DNA of 64,000 bases from Arenibaculum pallidiluteum (GCF_017355985.1 NZ_JAFIQU010000007.1:62001-126000); one strand, 5' to 3'; positions 7,837-17,275 are shown, numbered from the stretch's first letter. The notes: generated by a model from the letters alone, not told the origin. Numbers and translations are program-made.

Positions 7837-9075
7837 CTACCGCGCGGCTGCGCCGCCCAGGGCCGCGGCGATCTCTTGGGCGAGGCGCCGGGCCACCTCG
7901 TCCTTGCCCATGCGCGGCCAGGATTCGGGCGCGCCATCCCGGCGGATCAGGTGGACGGCGTTGGATTCGCCGCCGAAGGTGCCGGTCCCCGCCGAGACGT
8001 CGTTGGCGACGATCCAGTCGCAGCCCTTGCGCGCGAGCTTGGCCCGCGCGTGCTCGACGACCGATTCGGTCTCGGCCGCGAAGCCCACGACCAGGGCTGG
8101 GCGTCCGGCATCGCGGCGCGCCAGGGCCGCCAGGATGTCGGGGTTCTCGGCCAGATGCAGGGCGGGCGGGCCGGCGCCCTCCTTCTTCAGCTTCTGGCCC
8201 GCGGCGACGTCGACCCTCCAGTCCGCCACCGCCGCGGCGCAGACCGCCATGTCCGAGGGCAGCGCCGCCTCGCAGGCCGCCAGCATCTCGCGCGCGGTCT
8301 CCACCCGCACGACCCGGCAGCCGGCCGGGTCGGGCTCGGCGGTCGGGCCGGACACCAGCGTGACTTCGGCGCCCAGCGCGGAGAGCGCCGCCGCGATGGC
8401 GTGCCCCTGCTTGCCCGAGGAGCGGTTGGCGATGTAGCGCACGGGGTCGATGGGCTCGTGGGTCGGGCCGCTGGTCACCAGCGCCCTGCGGCCGGCCAGC
8501 GGGCGCGGGCCGCTGGCCTCGGCGAAGAAGCCGGCGATGGCCGCAAGGATCTCGTGCGGCTCGCTCATGCGGCCGGAGCCGACCTCGCCGCAGGCCATGT
8601 CGCCGCTGTTGGGCCCGATCTGGCGCACGCCGCGGGAGCGCAGGGTCGCCATGTTCGCCTGGGTGGCGGGGTGCTGCCACATCATCACGTTCATGGCCGG
8701 GGCGACCATCACCGGCTTGTCCGTGGCCAGCAGGGTGGTGCTCGCGAGATCGTCCGCCATGCCCGCCGCCATCCGGGCGAGCAGGTCGGCCGAGGCCGGC
8801 GCGACCACCACCAGGTCGGCCTCGCGCGATAGGCGGATATGGCCCATCTCGGCCTCGTCGGTCAGGGACCAGAGCTCCTGGTACACCTTCTCCTCGGACA
8901 GGGCGGAGACCGCCAGCGGCGTCACGAACTGGGCGCCGCCCCGGGTCAGGATGCAGCGCACCGCGGCGCCGCGCTCCTTCAGCCGCCGGATCAGCTCCAG
9001 GCATTTGTAGGCGGCGATGCCGCCGGAGATCACCAGCAGGATTCGCTTGCCGGCAAGCGCGCCGAGATCGGTCAC
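7837..9075 (-). CDS. coaBC: Bifunctional CoaBC (PPC synthetase / decarboxylase)
   Basis: This enzyme makes 4'-phosphopantetheine in coenzyme A synthesis. In the 412-residue product the N-terminal flavoprotein decarboxylase (CoaC, about 1-190) has the FMN-binding SGGIAAYK, the PAMNVMMW motif and the active-site Cys in GDMACGEVGSGRM. The C-terminal synthetase (CoaB, about 190-405) has the dimerisation motif VTSGPTHEPIDPVRYIANRSSG across the domain boundary and the KLKK motif. It is encoded downstream of ubiB on the same strand, an arrangement common in Rhodospirillales. Confidence 0.95.
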   Translation of the reverse strand: MTDLGALAGKRILLVISGGIAAYKCLELIRRLKERGAAVRCILTRGGAQFVTPLAVSALSEEKVYQELWSLTDEAEMGHIRLSREADLVVVAPASADLLARMAAGMADDLASTTLLATDKPVMVAPAMNVMMWQHPATQANMATLRSRGVRQIGPNSGDMACGEVGSGRMSEPHEILAAIAGFFAEASGPRPLAGRRALVTSGPTHEPIDPVRYIANRSSGKQGHAIAAALSALGAEVTLVSGPTAEPDPAGCRVVRVETAREMLAACEAALPSDMAVCAAAVADWRVDVAAGQKLKKEGAGPPALHLAENPDILAALARRDAGRPALVVGFAAETESVVEHARAKLARKGCDWIVANDVSAGTGTFGGESNAVHLIRRDGAPESWPRMGKDEVARRLAQEIAAALGGAAAR

Positions 9076-9120
9076 GGGTCGTGTCCTGGGCGGTTCAGAT
9101 GGCGGTTCGGATATCGGTCC

Positions 9121-9144
9121 TGGTCGGGGCTCCGGCCCCGACCA
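9121..9144. terminator. Perfect hairpin between ubiB and coaBC
   Basis: A 10-base perfect stem (TGGTCGGGGC with GCCCCGACCA) around a TCCG loop lies in the 105-base gap between ubiB and coaBC. There is no T-run on either strand. It may be a weak terminator or a processing site within the operon. Confidence 0.45.
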
Positions 9145-9180
9145 ATAGATAGGCGATCCCGCCGGGCTGCAGAAGGGCGC

Positions 9181-10830
9181 TCAGCCGAGCGCCCAGGCGA
9201 GCAGGGCCAGCACGGCCATGGTGGCGATCCACAGCCGCCAGATCATGCGCTGGCGCTTGGCACCGTAGGCCTCCAGGAACAGGGCGATGGTCTCGGGGTG
9301 CAGGCGCAGGCCGGCCTCGTTGATGGTGCGCGCCGCGTGCTCTGTCTGGCGCACGGCCCCGGGCAGGGCGCGCAGCGTCCGCAGGGCGCCCGCCAGGTCC
9401 TCGGCCAGCCGCGCCTCGGGGCCGCGGTTCTCGCGCATCCACTCCTCGATCAGCGGACGCGCGAGCTCCCACATGTTGATGTCGGGGTTCAGGATGCGCC
9501 CCACACCCTCGGCCGTGATCATGCTCTTCTGCAGCAGCAGGAGCTGCGGCTGGGTCTCCATCTCGAAGCGCTCGGTGACCTCGAAGAGCTGGGCCAGCAG
9601 CCGCCCGATGGAGATCTCGTGCAGGGGCTTGTTCAGCAGCGGCTCGCCGATCGCGCGGCAGGCCTGCGTGAAGGTCTCCATGGACTGGTGCGGCGGCACG
9701 TAGCCGGCCTGGAAGTGCACCTCGGCGACCCGGCGGTAGTCGCCGTTCAGGAAGCCCAGCAGCATGTCCGCGAGATAGGTGCGCGTCGCGCGGTCGACGC
9801 GGCCCATGATGCCGAAGTCGATGGCGACGATGTTGCCCTGCAGGTCGATGAAGGAGTTCCCGGGATGCAGGTCGGCATGGAAGAAGCCGTCCCGAAACAC
9901 CTGGTTGAAAAAGGCGGCCGAGGCCCGGGCCAGCACCAGGTCGGGGTCGATGCCCGCACCGCGCATGCTTTCGGTCTCGTCGATCTTGAAGCCGCGGATG
10001 CGCTGCAGCGTCAGCACCCGGCGGCTGGTGCGGTCCCAGTCGACCTGCGGCACCTTGAAGGTGTCGTCGCCCGCGAAGTTGGCGCGCAGCTCCGAGGCCG
10101 CGGCGGCCTCCATGCGCAGGTCCATCTCCAGTTTCACGGTGTCGGCGAAGGTCTCGACCACCTGGGCGGGCTTGAGCCGCCGCAGCCGCGGCTGCAGCCA
10201 CAGCGCGAGCGATGACAGCCAGCGGAACAGGTCCAGGTCCTTGCGGAAGGCCTCCTCGATGCGCGGGCGCAGGACCTTGACCGCGACCTCGCGCCGGTGG
10301 ATGTCGTCCTCGGCCTCGCTCACGAGGCCGTAGCCCGGTGCGCCATGGCGGACGCCTTCGCCGGAGCCGCCGGCCTCGCCGGGCGCGGCGGGCCAGGCGT
10401 CCCGCGGCAGCACCGCGAAATGGACCTGGGCGATGGAGGCGGCGGCGGTGGGGGTGGGATCGAAGCTCTCGAACAGCTCCTCGACGGGGACGCCGAACTC
10501 GCTCTCGATGATCCGCCTGACCTCCTCGGCCGGGAAGGGCGGAAGGCGGTCCTGGAGCTGCGCCAGGTCGGCGGCGATCTGATCGCCCACCACGTCCGAG
10601 CGGGTCGACATCACCTGGCCGAGCTTGATGAAGCTGGGCCCAAGCTCGGTCAGGGCGGCGGCCAGGCGCTGGCCCGGGCGGCCGGGCACGTCGCGGCGGC
10701 TGAGCAGGCGCGCCAGCATGCCGAGGCCGGGGGCGACGTCCATCAGCTCGCGCGCGAACAGGGCGTCGTGCCGCCCCAGCGTGCGCAGGATCACCACGAG
10801 CCGGGCGAGGTTGCGGAGGATCCGGATCAT
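9181..10830 (-). CDS. ubiB: UbiB, ubiquinone biosynthesis ABC1/ADCK-family atypical kinase
   Basis: A 549-residue UbiB protein that supports the ring hydroxylation steps of ubiquinone synthesis at the inner membrane. The ADCK-specific KxGQ motif is seen in FIKLGQVMSTRSDVV (about 70-84). The kinase Lys is in VAVKVLRP, the catalytic loop is HADLHPGNSFID and the metal-binding DFG-like motif is AIDFGIMG. A hydrophobic C-terminal segment (about 525-548) anchors it to the membrane. The N-terminal extension before KxGQ is typical of the family. It starts 7 bases after ubiE. Confidence 0.95.
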   Translation of the reverse strand: MIRILRNLARLVVILRTLGRHDALFARELMDVAPGLGMLARLLSRRDVPGRPGQRLAAALTELGPSFIKLGQVMSTRSDVVGDQIAADLAQLQDRLPPFPAEEVRRIIESEFGVPVEELFESFDPTPTAAASIAQVHFAVLPRDAWPAAPGEAGGSGEGVRHGAPGYGLVSEAEDDIHRREVAVKVLRPRIEEAFRKDLDLFRWLSSLALWLQPRLRRLKPAQVVETFADTVKLEMDLRMEAAAASELRANFAGDDTFKVPQVDWDRTSRRVLTLQRIRGFKIDETESMRGAGIDPDLVLARASAAFFNQVFRDGFFHADLHPGNSFIDLQGNIVAIDFGIMGRVDRATRTYLADMLLGFLNGDYRRVAEVHFQAGYVPPHQSMETFTQACRAIGEPLLNKPLHEISIGRLLAQLFEVTERFEMETQPQLLLLQKSMITAEGVGRILNPDINMWELARPLIEEWMRENRGPEARLAEDLAGALRTLRALPGAVRQTEHAARTINEAGLRLHPETIALFLEAYGAKRQRMIWRLWIATMAVLALLAWALG

Positions 10831-10837
10831 GCTTGGT

Positions 10838-11647
10838 TCAGAGACGCCAGCCCGTATGGATCGCGGCGATGCCCCCGGTCAGGTTCCGCCACGCCGGCCG
10901 GCCAAAGCCGGCTGCCCCGATGCGCCGGGCCAGATCCTCCTGCTCGGGGAAGCGGCGGATGCTCTCCACCAGGTACCGGTAGGACTCGCGGTCCCCGGCG
11001 ACGAGCTGGCCGATGCGCGGCAGCACGGCGAAGGAGTAGCGGTCGTAGGCCGCCTTCAGCCCAGGCACGACCACATGGCTGAACTCCAGCACGAACAGGC
11101 GCCCTCCCGGCCGCAGCACGCGCCAGGCCTCGCGCAACGCCTCGTCGATGCGGGTGACGTTCCGCAGCCCGAAGGCGATCGTATAGGCATCGACCGAGCG
11201 GCTCGCGATGGGCAGGCGCTCGGCGTCGCCGACCACCCAGGAGATCCCCTCCAGCGTGCCGCGGTCCACCGCGCGGTCGCGCCCGACGCGCAGCATGCGC
11301 TCGTTGATGTCGCAGACATGGACCCGGGCCCCGGGTCCCGCGCGGTCCAGGAAGCGGAACGCCACGTCCCCGGTGCCGCCGGCCACGTCCAGCAGCACCA
11401 TGCCCGGCCGCGGGCGCACCATGTCGATCAGCGTGGACTTCCACAGCCGGTGCACGCCGCCCGACATCAGGTCGTTCATGAGGTCGTAGCTGCCGGCGAC
11501 GCTGTCGAAGACGCCGCGCACCAGCGTCGCCTTCTCCGCGGGGTCGACGGGTCGGAATCCGAACCAGCGGGATTCCGCGGTCTCGGCGTTCGCCTCGGCC
11601 GCTGGCGCCGCCGGTGTCTTGGTCTCTTGGGCCATGGCCGGCACCAT
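10838..11647 (-). CDS. ubiE: UbiE, demethylmenaquinone/2-methoxy-6-polyprenyl-benzoquinol methyltransferase
   Basis: An SAM-dependent C-methyltransferase of quinone synthesis. The protein has the UbiE signatures YDLMNDLMSGGVHRLWK and RVLRPGGRLFVLEFS, plus SAM-binding motif I (LLDVAGGTGDVAFR). The product is 269 residues from the ATG at 11647; an ATG at 11635 (MAQETK) is about equally likely, and neither has a clear ribosome site. The first 25 residues are a low-complexity Ala/Glu-rich extension. It heads the ubiE-ubiB pair and diverges from mutM. Confidence 0.95.
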   Translation of the reverse strand: MVPAMAQETKTPAAPAAEANAETAESRWFGFRPVDPAEKATLVRGVFDSVAGSYDLMNDLMSGGVHRLWKSTLIDMVRPRPGMVLLDVAGGTGDVAFRFLDRAGPGARVHVCDINERMLRVGRDRAVDRGTLEGISWVVGDAERLPIASRSVDAYTIAFGLRNVTRIDEALREAWRVLRPGGRLFVLEFSHVVVPGLKAAYDRYSFAVLPRIGQLVAGDRESYRYLVESIRRFPEQEDLARRIGAAGFGRPAWRNLTGGIAAIHTGWRL

Positions 11648-11772
11648 AGCGGCATCGCCGCGGGCGTGCCAGACGCGCCATGGGCGTGCGACCGGATGGA
11701 CGCCGCTCGTCTCGGGCGGCAGCCGCGCCGAGGCCCATTGGCGCGGAGGCCGGCGCCTGCCATATCTGGCGC

Positions 11773-12612
11773 ATGCCCGAGCTTCCCGAGGTCGAGACGG
11801 TCTGCCGCGGCCTTGCCCCCTGGATCGAGGGGCGGACCGTGACGCGCGTCGAGCAGCGCCGCCCCGACCTGCGCATCCCCTTCCCCGAGGGCCTCGTCAC
11901 CCGCCTGACCGGCCGCCGCGTCGAGCGGGTGCGCCGGCGCGCCAAGTACGCGCTGATGGACCTCGACGACGGCACGACCGTGATCTGGCACCTCGGCATG
12001 TCCGGCCGCATGACGGTCGGCCGGGACCTGGGCCCGGTGCTGGCCCACGATCACCTGATCCTCGGCTTCGACGACGGCGCCGAGCTGCGTTTCAACGACG
12101 CGCGGCGCTTCGGGCTGGTGACGCTGGCCGAGCCCGGCGAGGCGGACCGCCACCCGCTGCTCGCCGGACTGGGACCCGAGCCGCTGGGCAACGGCTTCAA
12201 CGGGGCCGTGCTGGCCGAGCGGCTGCGCGGCAAGCTGTGCCCGATCAAGGCGGCGCTGCTGGACCAGCAGGTCGTCGCCGGCGTCGGCAACATCTATGCC
12301 TGCGAGGCCCTGTTCCGCGCGCGGCTGAGCCCTACGCGCCTCGCCGCGACGGTCGTCGGCAAGCGGGCCGAGGATCTCGCCGCGGCGGTGCGCGCCGTCC
12401 TGGCCGAGGCGATCGAGGCCGGCGGATCGAGCCTGCGGGACTACGTCCAGGCCTCGGGCGAGCTCGGCTACTTCCAGCACCGCTTCGCCGTCTACGACCG
12501 CGAGGGGGCGGCCTGTCCCGGCTGCACCTGCGACATCGCGCGCACGGGCGGGATCCGGCGCATCATCCAGTCCAACCGATCCACTTTCTATTGTCCGCGA
12601 CGCCAGCGCTGA
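11773..12612 (+). CDS. mutM: Formamidopyrimidine-DNA glycosylase (Fpg/MutM)
   Basis: Removes 8-oxoguanine and ring-opened purines from DNA. The mature N-terminus [13 protein letters not shown], with catalytic Pro2 and Glu3, is intact. Lys57-type KYALMDL, the helix-two-turn-helix region with [15 protein letters not shown] and the NDARRFG loop are all present. The C-terminal zinc finger has Cys248, Cys251 and Cys274, but the usual fourth ligand (CPxCQ) is Arg277 in YCPRRQR. An extra Cys253 lies nearby and might substitute. The ATG at 11773 is fixed by the processed N-terminus. Divergent from ubiE. Confidence 0.95.
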   Translation: MPELPEVETVCRGLAPWIEGRTVTRVEQRRPDLRIPFPEGLVTRLTGRRVERVRRRAKYALMDLDDGTTVIWHLGMSGRMTVGRDLGPVLAHDHLILGFDDGAELRFNDARRFGLVTLAEPGEADRHPLLAGLGPEPLGNGFNGAVLAERLRGKLCPIKAALLDQQVVAGVGNIYACEALFRARLSPTRLAATVVGKRAEDLAAAVRAVLAEAIEAGGSSLRDYVQASGELGYFQHRFAVYDREGAACPGCTCDIARTGGIRRIIQSNRSTFYCPRRQR

Positions 12613-12625
12613 TGTAGGACGGGGC

Positions 12626-13027
12626 ATGGCCATGCCCCCGCGGACAATCCGGGTCCTCGCAGCGCTGCTCGCCTTCTGCCCCGCCGTTCCGGCGCAGGCA
12701 GGGGAGGGCGGCTTCGTACCGGGGATCGGGGACCTGCTGCTGATGGCGGGCCTGGCGCTCGACCAGCGCCAGGCGCTGAAGTTCGACAACCCCGAGGGCC
12801 GCATCGTCGAGGCCGTCGCGGTGGGCCCGATCGAGGCCGAATCCGTCCGCTCCTTCTACGCCCAGACGCTGCCCCAGCTCGGCTGGCGCGCCGCCGGGCC
12901 CGATCGCTGGGCCCGCGACGGCGAGGCGCTGGCCCTGGAATTCCCCGCCCCGACGCCCGCTGCCGCCCGGAGCGCCGCGGCGGAGTGCTGCCGCCTGACG
13001 GTGCGCTTCCGCCTGAACCCTCTCTGA
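12626..13027 (+). CDS. Small secreted hypothetical protein
   Basis: A 133-residue protein with a Sec signal peptide (hydrophobic 9-19, likely cleavage after PAQAG near 24). The rest is a small alpha/beta domain with the stretch [20 protein letters not shown] and a Cys-Cys pair near the end ([10 protein letters not shown]). I recognise no enzymatic motif. Proteins of this type are often found between mutM and an enoyl-CoA hydratase gene in Rhodospirillales. The ATG at 12632 is an alternative start. It probably acts in the periplasm. Confidence 0.75.
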   Translation: MAMPPRTIRVLAALLAFCPAVPAQAGEGGFVPGIGDLLLMAGLALDQRQALKFDNPEGRIVEAVAVGPIEAESVRSFYAQTLPQLGWRAAGPDRWARDGEALALEFPAPTPAAARSAAAECCRLTVRFRLNPL

Positions 13028-13077
13028 CGCAGAAAACGACGGCCGCGATACGCGCGCCCCAATCTGGAGCCGATCCG

Positions 13078-13854
13078 ATGCCCTACGAGAACATCCTTGT
13101 CGAGACGCGCGGCCGAGTCGGCCTGATCACGCTGAACCGACCCAAGGCGCTGAACGCCCTGTCGGACCGGCTGGTGACCGAGATCGGCGAGGCGCTGGAC
13201 GCCTTCGAGGCCAAGGACGAGATCGGCTGCATCGTGATCACGGGCGGCGAGAAGGCCTTCGCGGCCGGCGCCGACATCAAGGAGATGGCCTCGCAGTCCT
13301 ACATGGACGCCTATCTCGGCGACTTCATCACGAAGAAGTGGGAGCGCGTCACCAAGTGCCGCAAGCCCGTAATCGCCGCGGTGGCCGGCTATGCCCTGGG
13401 CGGCGGCTGCGAGCTCGCCATGATGTGCGACTTCATCATCGCGGCCGACAACGCCAAGTTCGGTCAGCCCGAGATCACCATCGGCACCATACCGGGCTCC
13501 GGCGGCACCCAGCGTCTGACGCGCTTCGTCGGCAAGTCCAAGGCCATGGAGATGTGCCTGACCGGCCGGATGATGGACGCCCAGGAGGCCGAGCGCTCGG
13601 GCCTCGTCAGCCGCATCGTTCCCGTCGCCGACCTGCTGGAGGAGGCCGTGAAGGTCGCCGAGCGGATCGCCTCCATGTCGCGCCCCGCGGTCATGATGGC
13701 CAAGGAGGCCGTGAGCCGCGCCTACGAGACCACCCTGGCCGAAGGCGTGCTGTTCGAGCGGCGCCTGTTCCACTCCACCTTCGCGACCCAGGACCAGAAG
13801 GAGGGCATGGCCGCATTCGTCGAGAAGCGCCAGCCCGACTTCAAGAACCGCTGA
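13078..13854 (+). CDS. Enoyl-CoA hydratase
   Basis: A 258-residue crotonase-family hydratase of fatty acid beta-oxidation. The oxyanion hole segments are [11 protein letters not shown] and [15 protein letters not shown]. Both catalytic glutamates are conserved, one in [11 protein letters not shown] and one in [20 protein letters not shown], which favours true hydratase activity rather than a divergent crotonase. The length is standard. The ATG at 13078 fits a GGAG just upstream. It lies between the secreted protein gene and rpsT. Confidence 0.93.
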   Translation: MPYENILVETRGRVGLITLNRPKALNALSDRLVTEIGEALDAFEAKDEIGCIVITGGEKAFAAGADIKEMASQSYMDAYLGDFITKKWERVTKCRKPVIAAVAGYALGGGCELAMMCDFIIAADNAKFGQPEITIGTIPGSGGTQRLTRFVGKSKAMEMCLTGRMMDAQEAERSGLVSRIVPVADLLEEAVKVAERIASMSRPAVMMAKEAVSRAYETTLAEGVLFERRLFHSTFATQDQKEGMAAFVEKRQPDFKNR

Positions 13855-13876
13855 GCGGCAGGGCGCCGCTGCGTTG

Positions 13877-13940
13877 CCACTGCGCCGTCCCACTGCGCCG
13901 TCCCACTGCGCGGCCCCACTGCGCAGTCACTGCGCCTTCC
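13877..13940. repeat. 13-bp tandem repeat upstream of rpsT promoter
   Basis: About five copies of a 13-base unit (CCACTGCGCCGTC) run from 13877 to about 13940. The first two copies are identical and the later ones differ by a few bases. The array ends 4 bases before the rpsT -35 hexamer, so copy number could influence promoter strength. It encodes nothing. Confidence 0.85.
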
Positions 13941-13944
13941 GGTC

Positions 13945-13973
13945 TTGACGGGTTGGGGGCGCGGCGCTATAAG
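13945..13973 (+). promoter_or_regulatory. rpsT promoter
   Basis: TTGACG (13945-13950) and TATAAG (13968-13973) are separated by exactly 17 bases. This is the best sigma-70-type promoter in the window, 43 bases upstream of the rpsT start. The -10 hexamer sits in a small palindrome (GGCGC-TATAA-GGCGCC). Confidence 0.8.
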
Positions 13974-14016
13974 GCGCCCTCGCTTTCGGCACGGTGTGTC
14001 CGCACAAGGTATCGTC

Positions 14017-14277
14017 ATGGCCAATACGAAGTCCGCTGAGAAGAGAATCCGCACGACCGAGCGGCGCACCGCCATCAACCGCTCCCGCGTCAGCCGCATC
14101 CGCACCTTCGTGAAGAAGGTCGAGCTCGCGATCGCCACCGGCGACAAGACCGCCGCGGCCGAGGCCTTCAAGGCCGCGCAGCCCGAGATGATGCGCGGCG
14201 TGACCAAGGGCGTGCTCCACAAGAACACGGTCTCGCGCAAGCTTTCGCGTCTCACCGCCCGCATCAAGGCGCTCTGA
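14017..14277 (+). CDS. rpsT: 30S ribosomal protein S20
   Basis: S20 binds 16S rRNA early in 30S assembly. The 86-residue product begins [18 protein letters not shown] and shows the basic three-helix S20 pattern through to LTARIKAL. The ATG at 14017 gives the standard length. It has its own strong promoter and a strong terminator, so it is probably a single-gene transcript. Its position upstream of dnaA is typical of alphaproteobacteria. Confidence 0.96.
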   Translation: MANTKSAEKRIRTTERRTAINRSRVSRIRTFVKKVELAIATGDKTAAAEAFKAAQPEMMRGVTKGVLHKNTVSRKLSRLTARIKAL

Positions 14278-14311
14278 GACCCGAAGACGCCCCCGGGCGT
14301 CCGCGAACCAA

Positions 14312-14349
14312 GGGCCGCGCCGGTCATCCGGCGCGGCCCTTCGCTTTTG
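14312..14349 (+). terminator. rpsT intrinsic terminator
   Basis: A perfect 12-base stem (GGGCCGCGCCGG with CCGGCGCGGCCC) and a TCAT loop are followed by TTCGCTTTT. It lies 34 bases after the rpsT stop and is a convincing rho-independent terminator. Confidence 0.85.
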
Positions 14350-14797
14350 CGTTGTCTTCGCCTCGCTTCGCGACTTGTTCCGCGGTCCGGGATCATTTTT
14401 TGCTTTTTCGCTTGTTCCCTTTTCGGTCCTGTTGTCAGCCCATTTGGCGCCGACTAAAGTTCTTTGTCCCTTCGCCTTTCGGATATGGCGTGTCTGCATG
14501 TCCGGAGGCGTATGGCCTCAGACACCAAGACTCATAAGAGTGGTGCCGGACCCACCTGCGACAGGGCTCCTGGTCTCCACCTGACAATCGACAATTCGGA
14601 TCGAATTATCGGCAACGCGTCTGTGCCGATTGCGAGGTAATGCCAGCGCCCTGTCATGAGTCCCACGTCGCTGTCCGCCCGGGATCTGGAACGAAGAGGC
14701 GGCGAGGCGAATCATGGAATCTGGGCGCGGAAACGGTTAGAGAGTCCGGCCCGCGGCGGGCGATACGGCTGCGGACGCGGATCAACTGAGGCTTGGC
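14350..14797. other. Intergenic region upstream of dnaA
   Basis: A 450-base gap between the rpsT terminator and dnaA. It has a T-rich patch (about 14392-14430), a short palindrome GAGGC-GTATG-GCCTC (14501-14515) and an AT-richer stretch near 14585-14610. I see no consensus DnaA boxes (TTATCCACA) or GATC clusters, so I do not call it an origin. It must hold the dnaA promoter, which I cannot place with confidence. Confidence 0.5.
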
Positions 14798-16300
14798 ATG
14801 TCTGTGAGCGGCAGTTCGCTGGATCAGCAGTGGGCACGGGTGTGCGGCCGGCTTCGCGACGAGGTCGGCGAGATCGCCTACGGACGCTGGTTGAAGCCAC
14901 TCGCGGTCAGCGAGCTGCGCGGGTCCGAGCTGCGGATCGCGGTGCCGACCCGCTTCATGCGCGACTGGGTGCAGACCCATTATGCCGACCGCATCCGCGC
15001 CCTGTGGTCCGGCGAGAATCCCTCGGTCCAGTCCATCGAGATCGTGGTCGCGAGCCAGCGCGCCGCAGCCAACGGCGCCGCCGCCCCGGTTCCGGGGGGC
15101 GGCCCAGCCGTGCCGCCTGCGGCGGCGCCTGCCGCCTCGCCCGCCCTATCCCCCGCCGTGGCCGAGGACGCGGGCGCGCGTTCCCAGGTTCCCGAGGGCA
15201 TGGGCGGCGGCTCCAGCTCCGACCTGGATCCCGATGCGGCCCGCGGCTCCTCGGTCCTCAGCATCGAGGACCGCGACGCCTTCGCCCATCTGGACCCCCG
15301 CTTCACCTTCGAGAATTTCGTCGTCGGCAAGCCCAACGAGCTCGCCCATGCCGCGGCGCGGCGCGTCGCCGAGGCGCAGGCCGTCACCTTCAACCCGCTG
15401 TTCCTGTACGGCGGGGTCGGTCTCGGCAAGACCCACCTGATGCACGCGATCGCCTGGGCGATCCGCAAGCGCGACCCGAACCGCCGGGTGCTGTACCTCT
15501 CGGCCGAGAAGTTCATGTACCAGTTCATCCGGGCGCTGCGCTTCAAGGACACCATGGCCTTCAAGGAGCAGTTCCGCTCGGTCGACGTGCTGATGATCGA
15601 CGACGTGCAGTTCATCAGCGGGAAGGACAGCACCCAGGAGGAGTTCTTCCACACCTTCAACGCGCTGGTGGACCAGAACCGCCAGGTGATCATCTCGGCG
15701 GACAAGTCGCCCTCCGACCTCGAGGGCATGGAGGAGCGGCTGCGCTCGCGCCTGGGATGGGGGCTGGTGGCCGACATCCATCCCACGACCTACGAGCTGC
15801 GCCTGGGCATCCTGCAGGCCAAGGCCGACGGCATGAACATCCAGATCCCGCAGAAGGTGATGGAGTTCCTGGCCCACAAGATCTCGTCCAACGTGCGCGA
15901 GCTCGAGGGCGCGCTGAACCGCATCGTCGCCCATGCCGAGCTGGTCGGGCGCTCGATCACCCTCGAATCGACCCAGGAGGTCCTGCACGACCTGCTGCGG
16001 GCGAACGACCGCCGCGTGACCATCGACGAGATCCAGAAGAAGGTGGCGGAGCACTACAACATCCGCCTGTCGGACATGAGCTCGGCCCGGCGGGCCAGGG
16101 CCGTCGCCCGGCCGCGCCAGGTCGCCATGTACCTGGCCAAGCAGCTCACCCAGCGCTCGCTGCCGGAGATCGGCCGCAAGTTCGGCGGGCGCGACCACAC
16201 CACCGTGATGCACGCGGTCAAGAAGGTCGAGGAGCTCGTGCTGGACGATCCCGGCTTCGCCGAGGATGTCGAGCTGCTGCGCCGGATGCTCGAGGGCTGA
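14798..16300 (+). CDS. dnaA: Chromosomal replication initiator DnaA
   Basis: DnaA opens the replication origin. The 500-residue product has domain I (about 5-85, [23 protein letters not shown] split over two helices), a variable Ala/Pro-rich domain II (about 88-155) and an AAA+ domain III. Domain III has Walker A ([13 protein letters not shown]), Walker B (VLMIDDVQF) and the box VII Arg region. Domain IV carries the DNA-binding signature [14 protein letters not shown]. The ATG at 14798 gives a complete domain I. dnaN does not follow. Confidence 0.97.
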   Translation: MSVSGSSLDQQWARVCGRLRDEVGEIAYGRWLKPLAVSELRGSELRIAVPTRFMRDWVQTHYADRIRALWSGENPSVQSIEIVVASQRAAANGAAAPVPGGGPAVPPAAAPAASPALSPAVAEDAGARSQVPEGMGGGSSSDLDPDAARGSSVLSIEDRDAFAHLDPRFTFENFVVGKPNELAHAAARRVAEAQAVTFNPLFLYGGVGLGKTHLMHAIAWAIRKRDPNRRVLYLSAEKFMYQFIRALRFKDTMAFKEQFRSVDVLMIDDVQFISGKDSTQEEFFHTFNALVDQNRQVIISADKSPSDLEGMEERLRSRLGWGLVADIHPTTYELRLGILQAKADGMNIQIPQKVMEFLAHKISSNVRELEGALNRIVAHAELVGRSITLESTQEVLHDLLRANDRRVTIDEIQKKVAEHYNIRLSDMSSARRARAVARPRQVAMYLAKQLTQRSLPEIGRKFGGRDHTTVMHAVKKVEELVLDDPGFAEDVELLRRMLEG

Positions 16301-16367
16301 CCGGCCCGGGCGTCCGCCAGGGGCGCTCCGCCAGGGGGCGCTCGGCCGTGCCTGACGAGGGGATGCG

Positions 16368-16778
16368 ATGCTGCTGCACAGGGGACGGCTGATCGACCAT
16401 CTGCACCTGCGCGTCTCCGATCTGGAGGCGAGCCGGCGGTTCTACAAGGCTGCCCTGCAGGCGGTCGGGATCACCGAGTTCCGCGAGAGCGCCGACCATT
16501 TCGCCGCGGACGAGCTGTGGATCGATCGGGCGGACGGGCCGGTCAGCCGCGTCCACCTCGCCTTCCAGGCGGCCTCGCGCGAGCAGGTCGCGGCCTTCCA
16601 CGCGGCTGCCGTCGCCGCCGGCGGGCGGGACAACGGCGGCCCCGGCGAGCGCAGCTACCATCCCGGCTACTACGCCGCCTTCGTGCTGGATCCCGACGGC
16701 AACAACATCGAGGCCGTCCATCATGGTCCGGCGGAGCGCTCCGCCGCCTCGGTCGAGGTGCGGCCCGCGAAGGGCTGA
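16368..16778 (+). CDS. VOC family protein (glyoxalase/dioxygenase fold)
   Basis: A 136-residue vicinal oxygen chelate protein with paired beta-alpha-beta modules. The N-terminal metal-ligand motif is IDHLHLRVSDLEASRRFY and the C-terminal one is AAFVLDPDGNNIEAVHH, with a Glu ligand. The sequence is typical of the many glyoxalase-like proteins of unknown substrate. It stands 67 bases after dnaA and converges with the Lrp-type regulator. Confidence 0.85.
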   Translation: MLLHRGRLIDHLHLRVSDLEASRRFYKAALQAVGITEFRESADHFAADELWIDRADGPVSRVHLAFQAASREQVAAFHAAAVAAGGRDNGGPGERSYHPGYYAAFVLDPDGNNIEAVHHGPAERSAASVEVRPAKG

Positions 16779-16801
16779 GCGGCCCGCCCTTCCGCGGGGT
16801 C

Positions 16802-17275
16802 TCAGGCGCCGTCCACCGGCAGGGCCAGGCCGCGCTTCACGGCGCCCAGGGCGACGCGCGTGCGGAAGCGCCGCACATTGGCGTTCTCCGCGACCAGGCG
16901 CTGCATCAGCGCGTCATAGGCCTCCATGGCGGCGGCGGTCACCACCAGCACGTAGTCGCTCTCGCCGGTCACGTACCAGGCCTGCTGCACCGCGGGCTCG
17001 GCGGCAAGCCAGCGGCGGAAGGCGGCCAGCAGCTCGGGCCTCTCGCGCTCCAGCTCCACGTCGACGATCATCACCAGCGGCCTGCCGAGGCTCCGCGGGT
17101 CCAGCACCGCGACCTCGGCCGCGATCACCCCGGTCTCGCGCAGCCGCGCGAGGCGCCGCTGCACGGCCGAGGCCGAGAGTCCGACGGCCTGTCCGATCCG
17201 TTCGGCCGGCTGGCGGGCGTCCTCCTGGACCAAAGCCAGGATCCGGCGATCGAGGGCATCGAGCTCGGGCTGCAT
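16802..17275 (-). CDS. Lrp/AsnC family transcriptional regulator
   Basis: A 157-residue Lrp-family regulator. The N-terminal helix-turn-helix is LDALDRRILALVQED to GLSASAVQRRLARLRETGVI. The C-terminal RAM/AsnC domain contains the ligand-interface segment VTGESDYVLVVTAAAMEAYDAL. It is transcribed divergently from a threonine/serine-dehydratase-like gene 111 bases away, so an amino acid-responsive switch for that gene is the likely job. Confidence 0.9.
   Translation of the reverse strand: MQPELDALDRRILALVQEDARQPAERIGQAVGLSASAVQRRLARLRETGVIAAEVAVLDPRSLGRPLVMIVDVELERERPELLAAFRRWLAAEPAVQQAWYVTGESDYVLVVTAAAMEAYDALMQRLVAENANVRRFRTRVALGAVKRGLALPVDGA

Noticed and set aside
6527-9004. Minus-strand ORF of 825 codons across the MocR and coaBC genes
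   Set aside because: It is the shadow frame of a GC-rich region. It overlaps two clearly conserved genes and shows low-complexity Arg/Gly/Ala-rich translation with no domain.
14350-14797. Origin of replication upstream of dnaA
   Set aside because: No DnaA box cluster, no 13-mer array and no dnaN nearby. Alphaproteobacterial origins are often not next to dnaA.
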